Positions 26,521 through 35,809 of a DNA stretch of 64,000 nucleotides are shown piece by piece. The translations under genes and the position numbers were made by a program. The DNA is from Methylacidiphilum kamchatkense Kam1 (GTDB lineage Bacteria; Verrucomicrobiota; Verrucomicrobiia; Methylacidiphilales; Methylacidiphilaceae): assembly GCF_007475525.1 (NCBI RefSeq), contig NZ_CP037899.1, forward strand, positions 1,488,001 through 1,552,000. Direction: 5' to 3'. The notes under the pieces were generated by a model that saw nothing but the letters and a program-made list of their open reading frames with translations, was not told the DNA's origin and ran no database searches. Position 1 is the stretch's first letter; each line of letters begins with the position of its first letter.

Positions 26521-27399
26521 TTAATCCATAGTTAAGGGAGGTTTTTCGGGTGGATACGGTTGATTTAATGGTATCCGTACTGTTGCGGGCATCCCTAATC
26601 TCAACCTATAATCAGCATTTTCACTGTAGACTCTGACTTGATAAACAAGCTTCGTTCTTAACTCTGGCGTTTCGACATTTTTAGGAGTAAATTCAGAAAC
26701 TGGAGAAATGAAACCGATCCAGCCCTGAAAAACACTGCCTGGATAGCTATCAGTGAGAATTTCGGCTTTCATGCCTAAAAATATTTTTCCAAGATAGGTT
26801 TCAGGAACATAGGCTCTTACCCAAACAGGACGGTCAAGCGCCATTGTGAAAACTGGCGTTTGAGGGGTAACCATATCTCCTGGCTCTAGAATCCTATCTT
26901 CAATCACTCCGTCTTGTGGAGCATAGAGTTTGGCATCCTGCAATTCTCTTTTCGCAAGAGAAAGAGCAGCTTCATCAGCCTTGAGTTTGTTTTTAGCTTC
27001 TTTCAATGCTGCTAAGGCATTGTCTCTTTCTTGGAGAGAAATGTATTGCTCCTTGGCAAGTGCTTCGTCTCTTTTGTAGGTAATTTCTGCATTTTCTAAA
27101 GCCGCCTTATCGACCGCCACCGCATGTTCGGCTTGTCTTACTGCATCTTCAAAACGAACTGGATCCAATTCAGCTAATAACTCGCCCTTTTTTACCCGCT
27201 GCCCCTCCTGCACATAGATTTTCAAAATTCTACCCGTATCGTAAAAAGCCAGCTGAACTTCGCGGATATCGACATTACCATAAATAGTCAAGGTCTCAGA
27301 GGCAGAGAGCCGAAGTCGAATATAATAGAAAAGGCCAAAGCACAGAATGATCAAGGTGCCAAAAAGCACAAGCATGATTTTTTTCTTCTTCGCTGTCAT
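26521..27399 (-). CDS. HlyD/membrane-fusion adaptor (YbhG-like)
   Basis: A 292-residue periplasmic adaptor. One N-terminal TM (about 7-27) is followed by a lipoyl/biotinyl-like half motif, a long alpha-helical hairpin rich in Ala, Lys and Glu (about 80-155), the second half motif with APQDGVIEDRILEPGDMV, and a beta-barrel end. It joins the inner-membrane exporter to the outer-membrane channel. It ends 6 bp before the ATPase gene and begins 8 bp after the TolC-like gene, so the five genes form one tight operon. Confidence 0.94.
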   Translation of the reverse strand: MTAKKKKIMLVLFGTLIILCFGLFYYIRLRLSASETLTIYGNVDIREVQLAFYDTGRILKIYVQEGQRVKKGELLAELDPVRFEDAVRQAEHAVAVDKAALENAEITYKRDEALAKEQYISLQERDNALAALKEAKNKLKADEAALSLAKRELQDAKLYAPQDGVIEDRILEPGDMVTPQTPVFTMALDRPVWVRAYVPETYLGKIFLGMKAEILTDSYPGSVFQGWIGFISPVSEFTPKNVETPELRTKLVYQVRVYSENADYRLRLGMPATVRIPLNQPYPPEKPPLTMD

Positions 27400-27407
27400 G
27401 GCTCTTC

Positions 27408-28742
27408 TTACCTTTTAAGAATGCTATTGAAAGCTAGAATATCCTCTTGATTTAAGATACCGGCAGCGGCTTTTAGCTGAGCCCGAGATACAAGATGATT
27501 ATAGAGTGCATTATAATAATTTCTTGTTGCATTCGACAAATCAGAAATCACTGTCAACAAATCGATGACCGATCTTGTCCCCAACTCATAGCCTTTTTTA
27601 GTAGCTGCGTAAGAAGTTTTAGCGGACTCTAAAGCTGTTTTAGCGCTTTTGAGCTGAAGGACGCTACTTTGCAAATTTAGGAATGCTTCTTCTGTATCTA
27701 ATTTTGTCTGATCTGAAGTATTTCTTAAAAATTCTGAGGTGGCTTTGGCTTGAGCTTGGGACTGTTTAATTCGTTGATCAATCTGCCCATCATACAGTGG
27801 AACAGAAAGAGTCAAAAAACCCGCAGCTACCTGCAAATTGACTGGAATTGCATTGACAGCCAACTGGCTGGAAGAACCCACGAGAGATAAAACTGGCCAA
27901 TGCCCCCTTTTATTCTGCTCAAGCTGAGCATAGGAAACGTCAACTAAAGCTTTTGCTTGCTTGATCAACGGCTGATTTGCCATGGCCGTTTGAACCCATG
28001 GCCCCAGTTCATTAGGGGTTGGACTCATTGGAGAAATTTCCTTGACCTCGGCAAGTTCTCCTACGGGTTTATGAGTGATTCTTTCTAGAATCGCCTTTGA
28101 AATATTCAGTGCATTTTTTGCTGTAATAAGGCTGGACTGTGACAAATCATACCTAGCTTTTGCTTCTTTGACAGCGACAATATCTCCTTTTCCTATTTTC
28201 AAGAAAGCCTCGGTTTGCTTAAGAATCTCCTCATAAAGAGCCAATTCGGTTTCCGAAACCCGCTCGTTGGCTTGGGCTTGTAAAACTCCAAAATAGGCTT
28301 GAATAACACGGAAGATGAGCTGCTGTCTTTGATATTGGACCGCAGAACTTTGAGCTTCTTTTTGATATTTAGCAGCTTTCAAAGCGGATAGCTTTTGGCC
28401 ATCGAACAGAGGCTGCGTTAAAAGCACGGTGTAAAATTCAAAAGAGGTTCCTGTCGCAAGAGAAAAGGAATTGATATTCACATCAATCAAACTGCCCACT
28501 CCGGCAGCGGAGTTTAGCGAAAGGGTGGGGCCTAGCGCCGCCTTAGCCAGGGATACTCCAGCCTGAGACCCATTAAAAAGATAGCTTTCCCTTGAAAGAA
28601 TGGGATCAGACTCCAAAGCCTGATGAAAAACCTGCACTAGATCTTCTATGGCTATAGCTGAAGAGGCTAGCACAAGCATCGTACAAAACCATAAACAAAA
28701 GGGAAAGAAAAGGCAATAATATTTCTGGAATTGTCGAATCAT
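27408..28742 (-). CDS. TolC-like outer-membrane efflux protein
   Basis: A 444-residue protein with an N-terminal signal peptide (about 1-31, ending in A-I-A) and two tandem OEP repeats made of long helices and short strands, for example SSAVQYQRQQLIFRVIQAYF and the parallel stretch near the C-terminus. It forms a trimeric channel through the outer membrane and periplasm. First gene of the exporter operon. A promoter must lie in the 227-bp gap to the divergent nadE, but I cannot point to its boxes. Confidence 0.93.
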   Translation of the reverse strand: MIRQFQKYYCLFFPFCLWFCTMLVLASSAIAIEDLVQVFHQALESDPILSRESYLFNGSQAGVSLAKAALGPTLSLNSAAGVGSLIDVNINSFSLATGTSFEFYTVLLTQPLFDGQKLSALKAAKYQKEAQSSAVQYQRQQLIFRVIQAYFGVLQAQANERVSETELALYEEILKQTEAFLKIGKGDIVAVKEAKARYDLSQSSLITAKNALNISKAILERITHKPVGELAEVKEISPMSPTPNELGPWVQTAMANQPLIKQAKALVDVSYAQLEQNKRGHWPVLSLVGSSSQLAVNAIPVNLQVAAGFLTLSVPLYDGQIDQRIKQSQAQAKATSEFLRNTSDQTKLDTEEAFLNLQSSVLQLKSAKTALESAKTSYAATKKGYELGTRSVIDLLTVISDLSNATRNYYNALYNHLVSRAQLKAAAGILNQEDILAFNSILKR

Positions 28743-28969
28743 AGATTCATTCTATATTATACTGTTAAACAGAGAATGCTTAAAGCAAAAATTCGGCTGA
28801 GAAACTAAACGCTACTTTTCGCTCCACACTCTTGAGGAGCATCTCCAGTAGGTCTTAAGAGGATTTCCCTTTGCTAGCTTCTTGAGCAAAGAGAAAAAGA
28901 GGCCTGAATGGACGAATTTTTCTTTTCTTTTCTCTTTCTTCTCCTAGATAATCAAAAAATATTTTAATA

Positions 28970-31048
28970 ATGGAAAGATATAATTTTTTTAATTTTTATA
29001 ATCACAATTTTGTAAGAGTAGCTATAGCTATTCCTGTAGGCAAAGTAGCAGATCCTTTTTACAATATTGAACAGATCATTGAGCTGAGCAAAAAAGCGGT
29101 TCAAAACAAATCGATGCTCGTCGTTTTTCCAGAACTAAGCATTTCTTCCTATTCCTGTGAAGACCTGTTTCATCAATCAGCACTGCTTGATAGTTCTCTA
29201 AAAGCCTTAGCAAAACTTCTCGAAGCCTCGGTTTCCTTTCCTCTGCTTTTGCTTGTGGGGCTTCCTTTACAAGTCAATCAGCTCCTTTTCAATTGTGCCG
29301 CTCTGCTTTGTCAAGGAAAAATACTGGGCATCATCCCCAAAAGCTATCTTCCCAACTATCGGGAGTTTTACGAGCCAAGGCAGTTTTCTCAAGCTTCTTT
29401 TGCAACCGAAAAATCCATTGATTTATTAGGCCAATCTGAGATTCCCTTTGGTACTAATTTGATTTTCCAGTGGGAGGAACAGCCTCTATTTAAAATGGCA
29501 GTGGAAATCTGCGAAGATCTCTGGGTACCACTACCCCCTTCTTCTTTTGCAGCTCTTGCCGGGGCTACCATCCTAGTCAATCTTTCGGCTTCCAATGTGA
29601 CAATTGGCAAAAGTGACTACAGAAAACTTCTTGTTGCCAGTCAGTCTGGAAGGTGCATAGCCGCCTACCTTTACAGTGCAGCTGGATTTGGGGAATCCAC
29701 TACGGATCTTGCTTGGGATGGGGAAGGGCTGATTTACGAAAATGGGACGAAGCTAGCAGAAACTCAAAGATTTTCTTATGAATCACAGATTATCTTTGCT
29801 GAGATTGATCTGGATAGACTCCAAGCAGATAGGATGCGTCAAAATAGTTTTGGACAAACGAAATTAGAGTTTCGTAACGAGATTGAAGCATTCAAAACCT
29901 TATCTTTTTCTCTAGGCAGAGAAAAAGATAGCTTTCTTTGTTTAGAAAGAGAACTGGAACGCTTTCCCTATGTTCCAACTGATCCATTGACACGGGATCA
30001 ACGCTGCCAGGAAGTTTTTTCCATCCAGACTCAAGGACTGGTCCAGCGATTAAGAGCTACGGGGATTTCTAAAGTGGTAATTGGAGTATCCGGAGGACTC
30101 GATTCTGCCCATGCTCTCATTATTTGCGCAAAAGCAATGGACATATTGAGATTACCACGAAAAAACATTGTGGCCTGCACGATGCCTGGTTTTGCAACGA
30201 CCAAAAAAACACTTGAGCAAGCTCGCAAACTTATTGAAGCCATTGGTGCTCAAGAATATTTCATAGACATTCGACCTAGCTGCCTACAGCTTTTTAAAGA
30301 CATTGGCCATCCGTTTGCCCAAGGACAAAAGCTTTACGACATTACCTTTGAGAATGTTCAGGCGGGAGAACGAACCAATCATCTGTTCAGGCTTGCTAAT
30401 CTAGTAAAGGGATTGGTCGTTGGCACGAGTGATTTAAGCGAACTTGCGTTAGGTTGGTCTACCTATGGCGTTGGCGATCACATGGCTCATTATCATGTTA
30501 ATGCCAGTGTCCCTAAGACGCTTATCAAATTTCTTGTTCGTTGGGTTTCCAAAAAGGAGGAGCTAGGCCAACAAGTGAGTATTGTTCTCAACGAAGTCCT
30601 TGATACGATTGTCAGTCCTGAACTTATTCCTGGAGAAGATGGTCAGGAATTTCTGCAAAGTTCCGAAAAAGAAATTGGGCCTTATAACCTCCAAGACTTC
30701 CATTTATACTACACGCTAAGATATGGGTATTTACCTACAAAGACCGCCTTTTTAGCATGGACTGCATGGCATGATCCGAATAGGGGCCATTGGCCAGAAA
30801 TTGAAGGAAATAAGGAAGCCTATAGGATAGATCAAATAAAACACTGGTTAAAAGTCTTCCTTGACCGCTTTTTCCGAATGAGCCAATTCAAAAGAAGCTG
30901 CATAGCTAACGCTCCTAAAGTTGGTTCTGGAGGCTCCCTGAGCCCAAGAAGTGACTACCGAGCCCCATCGGATAGTTCTTCTCTCCCCTGGTTAAAGGAT
31001 TGGGAACGGATCCCCGATTCCGAAGAGAGTTTCTTAAATAAGCTGTAA
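28970..31048 (+). CDS. nadE: Glutamine-dependent NAD(+) synthetase
   Basis: A 692-residue two-domain enzyme. The N-terminal nitrilase-type amidase domain has the Glu-Lys-Cys triad in VVFPELS, IIPKSYLPNY and EICEDLW. It releases ammonia from glutamine for the C-terminal synthetase domain, whose ATP loop is GVSGGLDSAHALI (about residues 369-381). The product is NAD(+) from deamido-NAD(+). Its length matches the long glutamine-hydrolysing form. The last 94 bp overlap the 3' end of the converging PabC-like gene. The first residues are unusually Phe/Asn-rich, so the true start might be further in. Confidence 0.95.
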   Translation: MERYNFFNFYNHNFVRVAIAIPVGKVADPFYNIEQIIELSKKAVQNKSMLVVFPELSISSYSCEDLFHQSALLDSSLKALAKLLEASVSFPLLLLVGLPLQVNQLLFNCAALLCQGKILGIIPKSYLPNYREFYEPRQFSQASFATEKSIDLLGQSEIPFGTNLIFQWEEQPLFKMAVEICEDLWVPLPPSSFAALAGATILVNLSASNVTIGKSDYRKLLVASQSGRCIAAYLYSAAGFGESTTDLAWDGEGLIYENGTKLAETQRFSYESQIIFAEIDLDRLQADRMRQNSFGQTKLEFRNEIEAFKTLSFSLGREKDSFLCLERELERFPYVPTDPLTRDQRCQEVFSIQTQGLVQRLRATGISKVVIGVSGGLDSAHALIICAKAMDILRLPRKNIVACTMPGFATTKKTLEQARKLIEAIGAQEYFIDIRPSCLQLFKDIGHPFAQGQKLYDITFENVQAGERTNHLFRLANLVKGLVVGTSDLSELALGWSTYGVGDHMAHYHVNASVPKTLIKFLVRWVSKKEELGQQVSIVLNEVLDTIVSPELIPGEDGQEFLQSSEKEIGPYNLQDFHLYYTLRYGYLPTKTAFLAWTAWHDPNRGHWPEIEGNKEAYRIDQIKHWLKVFLDRFFRMSQFKRSCIANAPKVGSGGSLSPRSDYRAPSDSSSLPWLKDWERIPDSEESFLNKL

Positions 31049-31728
31049 GCATTGGCCAATAGTCCCTCCAGCTCAGTGGTGATCTTTCCTTTTTTGAGAA
31101 TCTTGCTTTCGAATCGCACAACCGGCTTGATGCCTATCCAACTGTTGGTTAGGAAAATTTCATCAGCAGCCTGGAGAGTTTCTGGACCAAAATGTTCTTC
31201 TGCCACCTCGATCTGCGACATCACCCACTGCCTGATTACTCCGTTGCGGCATCCTGTCTGCAGAGAGGGAGTAAAAACCTTGTCTTTTTTCACAAAAAAA
31301 ATATTGCTCATTGCTCCAGAAACCACTTGCCCCTGCTCATTTAATAGCATCGCTTCATCAGCATTGACTGAAAGCCTCGCTTGAAAGTGGGAAAGATAAC
31401 TTAATGTTTTTAACCTACTGTCCCAATTTCGGGAACCAACCCTAACCTCAGAAATCTCCAAGGAAAAGCCCTCTTTGGTTTCAACAGGAAGGGGCTCAAA
31501 AAATTCTTTTTCTTCTCTAGGTCCAACAATCCACCGCCATTTCCCACTTGCTTCTTTAGGTAAATGAAGGCTCTCATTGCGGAAATCTTTTTTAGGGTAA
31601 AGCCCTAGTGTTTTTGCACTTTCCAATAGACTTCTCCAATGTTCTTCAACAAAAAATGCCGTTCCATTTTCTACTCTAAGGGTTTCAAAAACTCCAAAAC
31701 CAGGAGAAAAGGTGATAGGCAGCTCCAT
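30955..31728 (-). CDS. Class IV aminotransferase-fold protein, PabC-like
   Basis: About 257 residues from the ATG at 31728; a longer frame extends to 31959 but lies inside dsbD. The fold-type IV PLP-enzyme layout is visible: FGVFETLR near the N-terminus, the PLP-lysine region SRLKTLSYLSHF, and SNIFFVKKDKVFTPSLQTGCRNGVIRQ split over the C-terminal half. The nearest function is 4-amino-4-deoxychorismate lyase (p-aminobenzoate for folate); a branched-chain or D-amino acid aminotransferase is the alternative. The Glu that usually contacts the PLP ring nitrogen (the E in V-x-E-x3-SN) seems to be replaced in VVSGAMSN. It begins 17 bp after dsbD on the same strand and overlaps the 3' end of nadE. 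Confidence 0.8.
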   Translation of the reverse strand: MELPITFSPGFGVFETLRVENGTAFFVEEHWRSLLESAKTLGLYPKKDFRNESLHLPKEASGKWRWIVGPREEKEFFEPLPVETKEGFSLEISEVRVGSRNWDSRLKTLSYLSHFQARLSVNADEAMLLNEQGQVVSGAMSNIFFVKKDKVFTPSLQTGCRNGVIRQWVMSQIEVAEEHFGPETLQAADEIFLTNSWIGIKPVVRFESKILKKGKITTELEGLLANAYSLFKKLSSESGIRSQSFNQGREELSDGAR

Positions 31729-31745
31729 AAGTAGGTAGAATAAGC

Positions 31746-33929
31746 TTATTGAAAAAATTCCTCGCTCTTCGTTTGTGCTTCTTTCTGTTTTTTGGCTTTT
31801 TCGATTTTGTTTAACACATCCAAAAGCATGTTTGGAGTAATGACTTCTGGCAAAAGGATAGGCGAGGAGGAATCGACACCATAAAATACATAGGTTGGTA
31901 CTCCACTTCTTCCCAAGCTTTCCAACGCTTGAGTAATTTTTGGATCCCGATTGGTCCAATCCGCTTCCATTTTCACAACACCGACTTCTTCAAACTTTTT
32001 TTTCACCGCCGGGTTTTGCAATGCTATCTTTTTATTCACCTGACAGGTAAGGCACCAAGAAGCGGTAAAATCAACAAAAACAGGAATTCCCTGCTGTCTA
32101 TATTCTTCTAATTTAGCTTCCGAAAAGGGAATCCATTCCTCTTTTTTAGCCGTTTTCAGTGCAAAAAGCCGCTCCGTTTCGACCACCGCATAATAAAAAC
32201 TACTTGAAAGGATAGCCAAGGCAAGGAGGGATGATACCACTCGCACTCCAAGCGGATGAAAGGGAGTACTAAATTTACCATAAATCCAAGAGCCAAAGCC
32301 GATAAAAAGCAACGCCACTAGAATATCCAATGCTCCATCAATTCCTCGGAGTTTTCCATAAACCCAAATCAGCCAAATCACCGCACCAAGAATTGGAAAG
32401 GCAAGGAACTGTTTAAAAGCAACCATCCATGGCCCAGGTTTTGGCAGCAATCTCAAGAGGCTTGGAAATACTGACAACAAAAAGACAGGGAAAGCCATCC
32501 CCAAGCCAAGCGAAGTAAAGACCAGGAAAATGACAACCGGTGGTTGTGCAAGGGCAAAACCAATGGCCGATCCCATGAATGGAGCCGTACAAGGAGAGGC
32601 TACTAAGGTTGCTAAAACCCCATTTAAGAATGAGCCTAAATATCCCTTTGCCTTTTCAACTAAAGACTGAGCAGATATCAAAGAGAGGCCAATCTCATAG
32701 ACTCCCAGTAAGTTCAAAGCAATAAGGAAAAAGAAAAGAGCCATAAAAGCAACGAACGGTGGCGATTGCAGTTGAAAACCCCACCCTAATTCTAATCCTT
32801 TTTCTCTTAAAAAAATTAACAACCCTACCACAATCCAAAAAGAACTCAGCACGCCCAATACAAACAAAAGCCCATGGATTATGGAAGAACTGCCCTCTTC
32901 CTTAGCCGCACCTACCAAATTTAAGACTTTCAATGAAATCACCGGCAACACACAGGGCATCAGATTGAGAATTAGTCCACCAATAAAACCAAGGCCTAAA
33001 TAAGAAAAAAATTTTTTGTTGAAATAAAATGGAACCTCTTTTTTTTGCGGTTCCGTTTTGGGGGAAATGAATTTTTTAGCTCGAATATCCCAATTAATCT
33101 TTTCAATACCTTTCCAATCCGAAAGTTTTGCTGTGAATACCCCACTTAGAGGCTCCGTAACTGCCCCCGCGTTACTGGGACGCGCAATTTCCAGCGAGAT
33201 CCCTTCTTTTCGTAATCGAATCTGCTGTGGAGCAGAATATTGAATAATTCCATTCTGATAAGGGAAAAAATGAGCCGATTCGAAATTAAGGACTTTGCCG
33301 GTTTTATTTTGAAAAAAGAGGGTAAGATTTTTTTCCGAGGCTAAAAAGCTTATTTCTATAGAAGAGGGAGGACTACGGGGGATTTCATATTTAGCCTTTT
33401 GAAAACTTTCTTTCAAAGATTCATCAACTCTTGGACTATTTTCAACTGGCAAGGTCAATGTAAGAGCTGCACTTCCAGGAAGACAACTTTGTGCGCATTC
33501 AACCCATTGGACATCAGCCTTCAGCGTTACGGTAGAACCCACCTGCTGCTCTTGAGACAGATCCATAGGTATCAACAGCCAGCATTCTCCTTCATATCCA
33601 TAGCTAGTAAGAGGAGGCAGTGAGATAACAGTTGGACTTGGCCATTGAATCGGCCCTGCATGCAATCCAGCAGGAAGAGTCCAATCGATTTTAGTAGCCG
33701 AACCAGCATCTCCTGGATTCAACCAATAAGTATGCCAGCCCTCATCCATTTTCAGCCGAACGGCCACATAGAAATGACTACCCGGAGCAATAGCATCAAG
33801 TTCAGATAAAAGACTAGCCTCTACATGCTTGCTTTTAGCCACATTCGATGTTGCCGCTAAAGCAGTGGAAGAAAAATAAAAAATAAGGAGAAAAAAAAGG
33901 CACGACAATCTACAATAACAAGCTTTCAT
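31746..33929 (-). CDS. dsbD: Thiol:disulfide interchange protein, DsbD/ScsB type
   Basis: A 727-residue protein. A signal peptide (about 1-25) is followed by an N-terminal periplasmic domain with the ECAQSCLPG cysteine pair, then an eight-helix membrane domain with the two redox cysteines in NLMPCVLPV and SPCTAPFMG, and a C-terminal thioredoxin-like domain with CLTC in ASWCLTCQVNKK. It passes electrons from cytoplasmic thioredoxin to periplasmic proteins, for example during cytochrome c maturation or disulfide repair. The N-terminal domain is larger than in E. coli DsbD, hence the ScsB-type comparison. All three cysteine pairs are intact. Confidence 0.94.
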   Translation of the reverse strand: MKACYCRLSCLFFLLIFYFSSTALAATSNVAKSKHVEASLLSELDAIAPGSHFYVAVRLKMDEGWHTYWLNPGDAGSATKIDWTLPAGLHAGPIQWPSPTVISLPPLTSYGYEGECWLLIPMDLSQEQQVGSTVTLKADVQWVECAQSCLPGSAALTLTLPVENSPRVDESLKESFQKAKYEIPRSPPSSIEISFLASEKNLTLFFQNKTGKVLNFESAHFFPYQNGIIQYSAPQQIRLRKEGISLEIARPSNAGAVTEPLSGVFTAKLSDWKGIEKINWDIRAKKFISPKTEPQKKEVPFYFNKKFFSYLGLGFIGGLILNLMPCVLPVISLKVLNLVGAAKEEGSSSIIHGLLFVLGVLSSFWIVVGLLIFLREKGLELGWGFQLQSPPFVAFMALFFFLIALNLLGVYEIGLSLISAQSLVEKAKGYLGSFLNGVLATLVASPCTAPFMGSAIGFALAQPPVVIFLVFTSLGLGMAFPVFLLSVFPSLLRLLPKPGPWMVAFKQFLAFPILGAVIWLIWVYGKLRGIDGALDILVALLFIGFGSWIYGKFSTPFHPLGVRVVSSLLALAILSSSFYYAVVETERLFALKTAKKEEWIPFSEAKLEEYRQQGIPVFVDFTASWCLTCQVNKKIALQNPAVKKKFEEVGVVKMEADWTNRDPKITQALESLGRSGVPTYVFYGVDSSSPILLPEVITPNMLLDVLNKIEKAKKQKEAQTKSEEFFQ

Positions 33930-34108
33930 CTAAGGCATAAAATTTGTGATAAGTAAGTTTAACCATTCTTTTATAAAGAACTAATCATATTCGCTGCTAA
34001 CAGGGAAAAAAAATAATGACCTTTCTCTTTTTAAAAGTGGCTTACATTATATGGGAATAAAACAAAAACGCTTTTTAATATGTTACGGGAGGTTGTAAAC
34101 AATAGGCT

Positions 34109-35563
34109 ATGTCGGTGCAAGAAAAAATCAGAATGCTTCCTCATAAACCAGGGGTATATCTTTTTAAAGACAAGCTCAACCGGATTATTTATGTCGGCAA
34201 AGCCGTGGATCTTCACAAAAGGGTTAGCCAGTATTTCCATCCGTCGAAAAAATTTAGTGGGGATAGAAAATTAAAGGCACTGGTCGAGGCAGTAGCCGAT
34301 CTTGAATTTTACTGCGTTCATTCGGAAGCCGAAGCAGTACTCTTAGAAGGAAGACTGATTAAAGAATTTAGACCTCGGTATAACATAAGCTTTAGAGATG
34401 ATAAACGGTTCTTGTTGGTCAAAGTCGATTTAAACACTCCATTCCCAAGATTTCAAATTACGCGGTTAAAAAAACAAGACAATGCGAGATATTTTGGTCC
34501 ATTCGCTAGTGCTGGTGCACTGAGAACCACCCTCAACTTAATGAAAAAAAACTTTGGCCTGCGTTCCTGTTCAGCTGTGATTCCTACCGAAAAAGACTAC
34601 AAACACTGCCTGGACCATATCATAAAAAATTGTTCGGCACCCTGCATAGGCAAAGTAAGTCAGGCTGAATACTATCAAAGGGTTCAAAAAGCCTGTGAAT
34701 TTCTTGAAGGCAGGTCCAAAGAAATGATTCAGGAAATACGCCAAAAAATGGAGGAAGCCGCTCGGGCCCAAGAGTTTGAAAAAGCCGCAGAACTAAGAGA
34801 TTTATTGGAAGCCTTAGAACAAACCACAAAGCCGACCAGACGTTTTGCTAAACAACTTCCAAAAGCCCTTTCTCCACTCGAAGATTTAGAGGAACTAAAA
34901 ACTGTCCTCTCACTTCCTAAACTTCCAGTGATAATCGAATGCTTCGACATATCTAACATTTCTTCACTGCACAAAGTGGCTTCGATGGTTTTGTTCCGAG
35001 AGGGAAAAGCCGACCGTTCTTCCTACAGGCGATACCGAATTAAGACCGTTGTTGGACAAGATGATTTTGCCTGCATGGAAGAAGTCATTCGAAGAAGGTA
35101 TAAAAGGATCCTTGAGGAGGGAGGAAAACTAGCCGATCTGATCATTGTCGATGGAGGCAAAGGTCAGCTTTCGAGCGCCCTGAAAGCGTTACATTCCCTT
35201 GGATTAAGCAACCTTTCTTTGATTGGACTTGCTAAAGAAAATGAAGAAATCTACCGGGTTGGATGCTCTGAGCCCCTTATCCTTGATAAAAGCAGCGGGG
35301 CTTTACGCTTACTCCAAAGAATCAGAGACGAAGCTCATCGGGTTGCTAATGCCTATCATCAACTGCTTTTGAAAAAAAGAATGAAAGAAAGCATTCTCGA
35401 TGAATGTCCTGGGGTAAGTGAAAACAGAAAAAAACTACTCATTCAATCTTTTGGCTCTGTAGATAGACTGAGAAAGGCTACTATTGAAGAAATCGCAGCT
35501 GTCAAAGGAATTGGGAAAAAACTTGCTGAAAAAATCTTCTCCTTTCTTGCTTCACGAAATTGA
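34109..35563 (+). CDS. uvrC: Excinuclease ABC subunit C, short form
   Basis: A 484-residue protein against about 600 in most bacteria. Present: the GIY-YIG nuclease domain (PGVYLFKD, IIYVGKAVDL), four cysteines spaced like the UvrC iron-sulfur ligands (RSC, KHC, KNC, APC at about 155-180), the UVR helix motif EFEKAAELRDLL, the RNase H-type nuclease core starting IIECFDISN with VDGGKGQL, and a C-terminal helix-hairpin-helix pair (GVSENRKKLL, GIGKKLAEKI). Missing: most of the roughly 120-residue section normally lying between the UVR motif and the RNase H core. It makes both incisions in nucleotide excision repair with UvrAB. A GGGAGG precedes the start. Confidence 0.93.
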   Translation: MSVQEKIRMLPHKPGVYLFKDKLNRIIYVGKAVDLHKRVSQYFHPSKKFSGDRKLKALVEAVADLEFYCVHSEAEAVLLEGRLIKEFRPRYNISFRDDKRFLLVKVDLNTPFPRFQITRLKKQDNARYFGPFASAGALRTTLNLMKKNFGLRSCSAVIPTEKDYKHCLDHIIKNCSAPCIGKVSQAEYYQRVQKACEFLEGRSKEMIQEIRQKMEEAARAQEFEKAAELRDLLEALEQTTKPTRRFAKQLPKALSPLEDLEELKTVLSLPKLPVIIECFDISNISSLHKVASMVLFREGKADRSSYRRYRIKTVVGQDDFACMEEVIRRRYKRILEEGGKLADLIIVDGGKGQLSSALKALHSLGLSNLSLIGLAKENEEIYRVGCSEPLILDKSSGALRLLQRIRDEAHRVANAYHQLLLKKRMKESILDECPGVSENRKKLLIQSFGSVDRLRKATIEEIAAVKGIGKKLAEKIFSFLASRN

Positions 35564-35809
35564 TTGGATGGTTAATAGGGATTCATCTAGGAAAAATTTT
35601 ATCTTATTTTTTATCGCTTTTCTCCTTTTCCTTGTCTTCGATTCACTCTGATCCATTTCTAAGTTGCCGTGTGCCTCCAGTTTGGGTGGAAAGAAGAAAA
35701 ATTTTGCAGTCGGGGTCAGTTACTGGGTGTATAGGGAAAGAGTTAAAACTTTAGTTATCCATCGGCTAATGGAGCCCTTCTATTGGAGCGCAAAACTCAC
35801 ACTATCGTC

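Noticed and set aside
31729-31959. Long N-terminal extension of the PabC-like protein
   Set aside because: It lies within the 3' end of dsbD and lacks protein-like similarity; the ATG at 31728 gives the normal domain start.
35560-35754. 64-codon plus-strand frame after uvrC
   Set aside because: No domain and no convincing composition; taken as intergenic.
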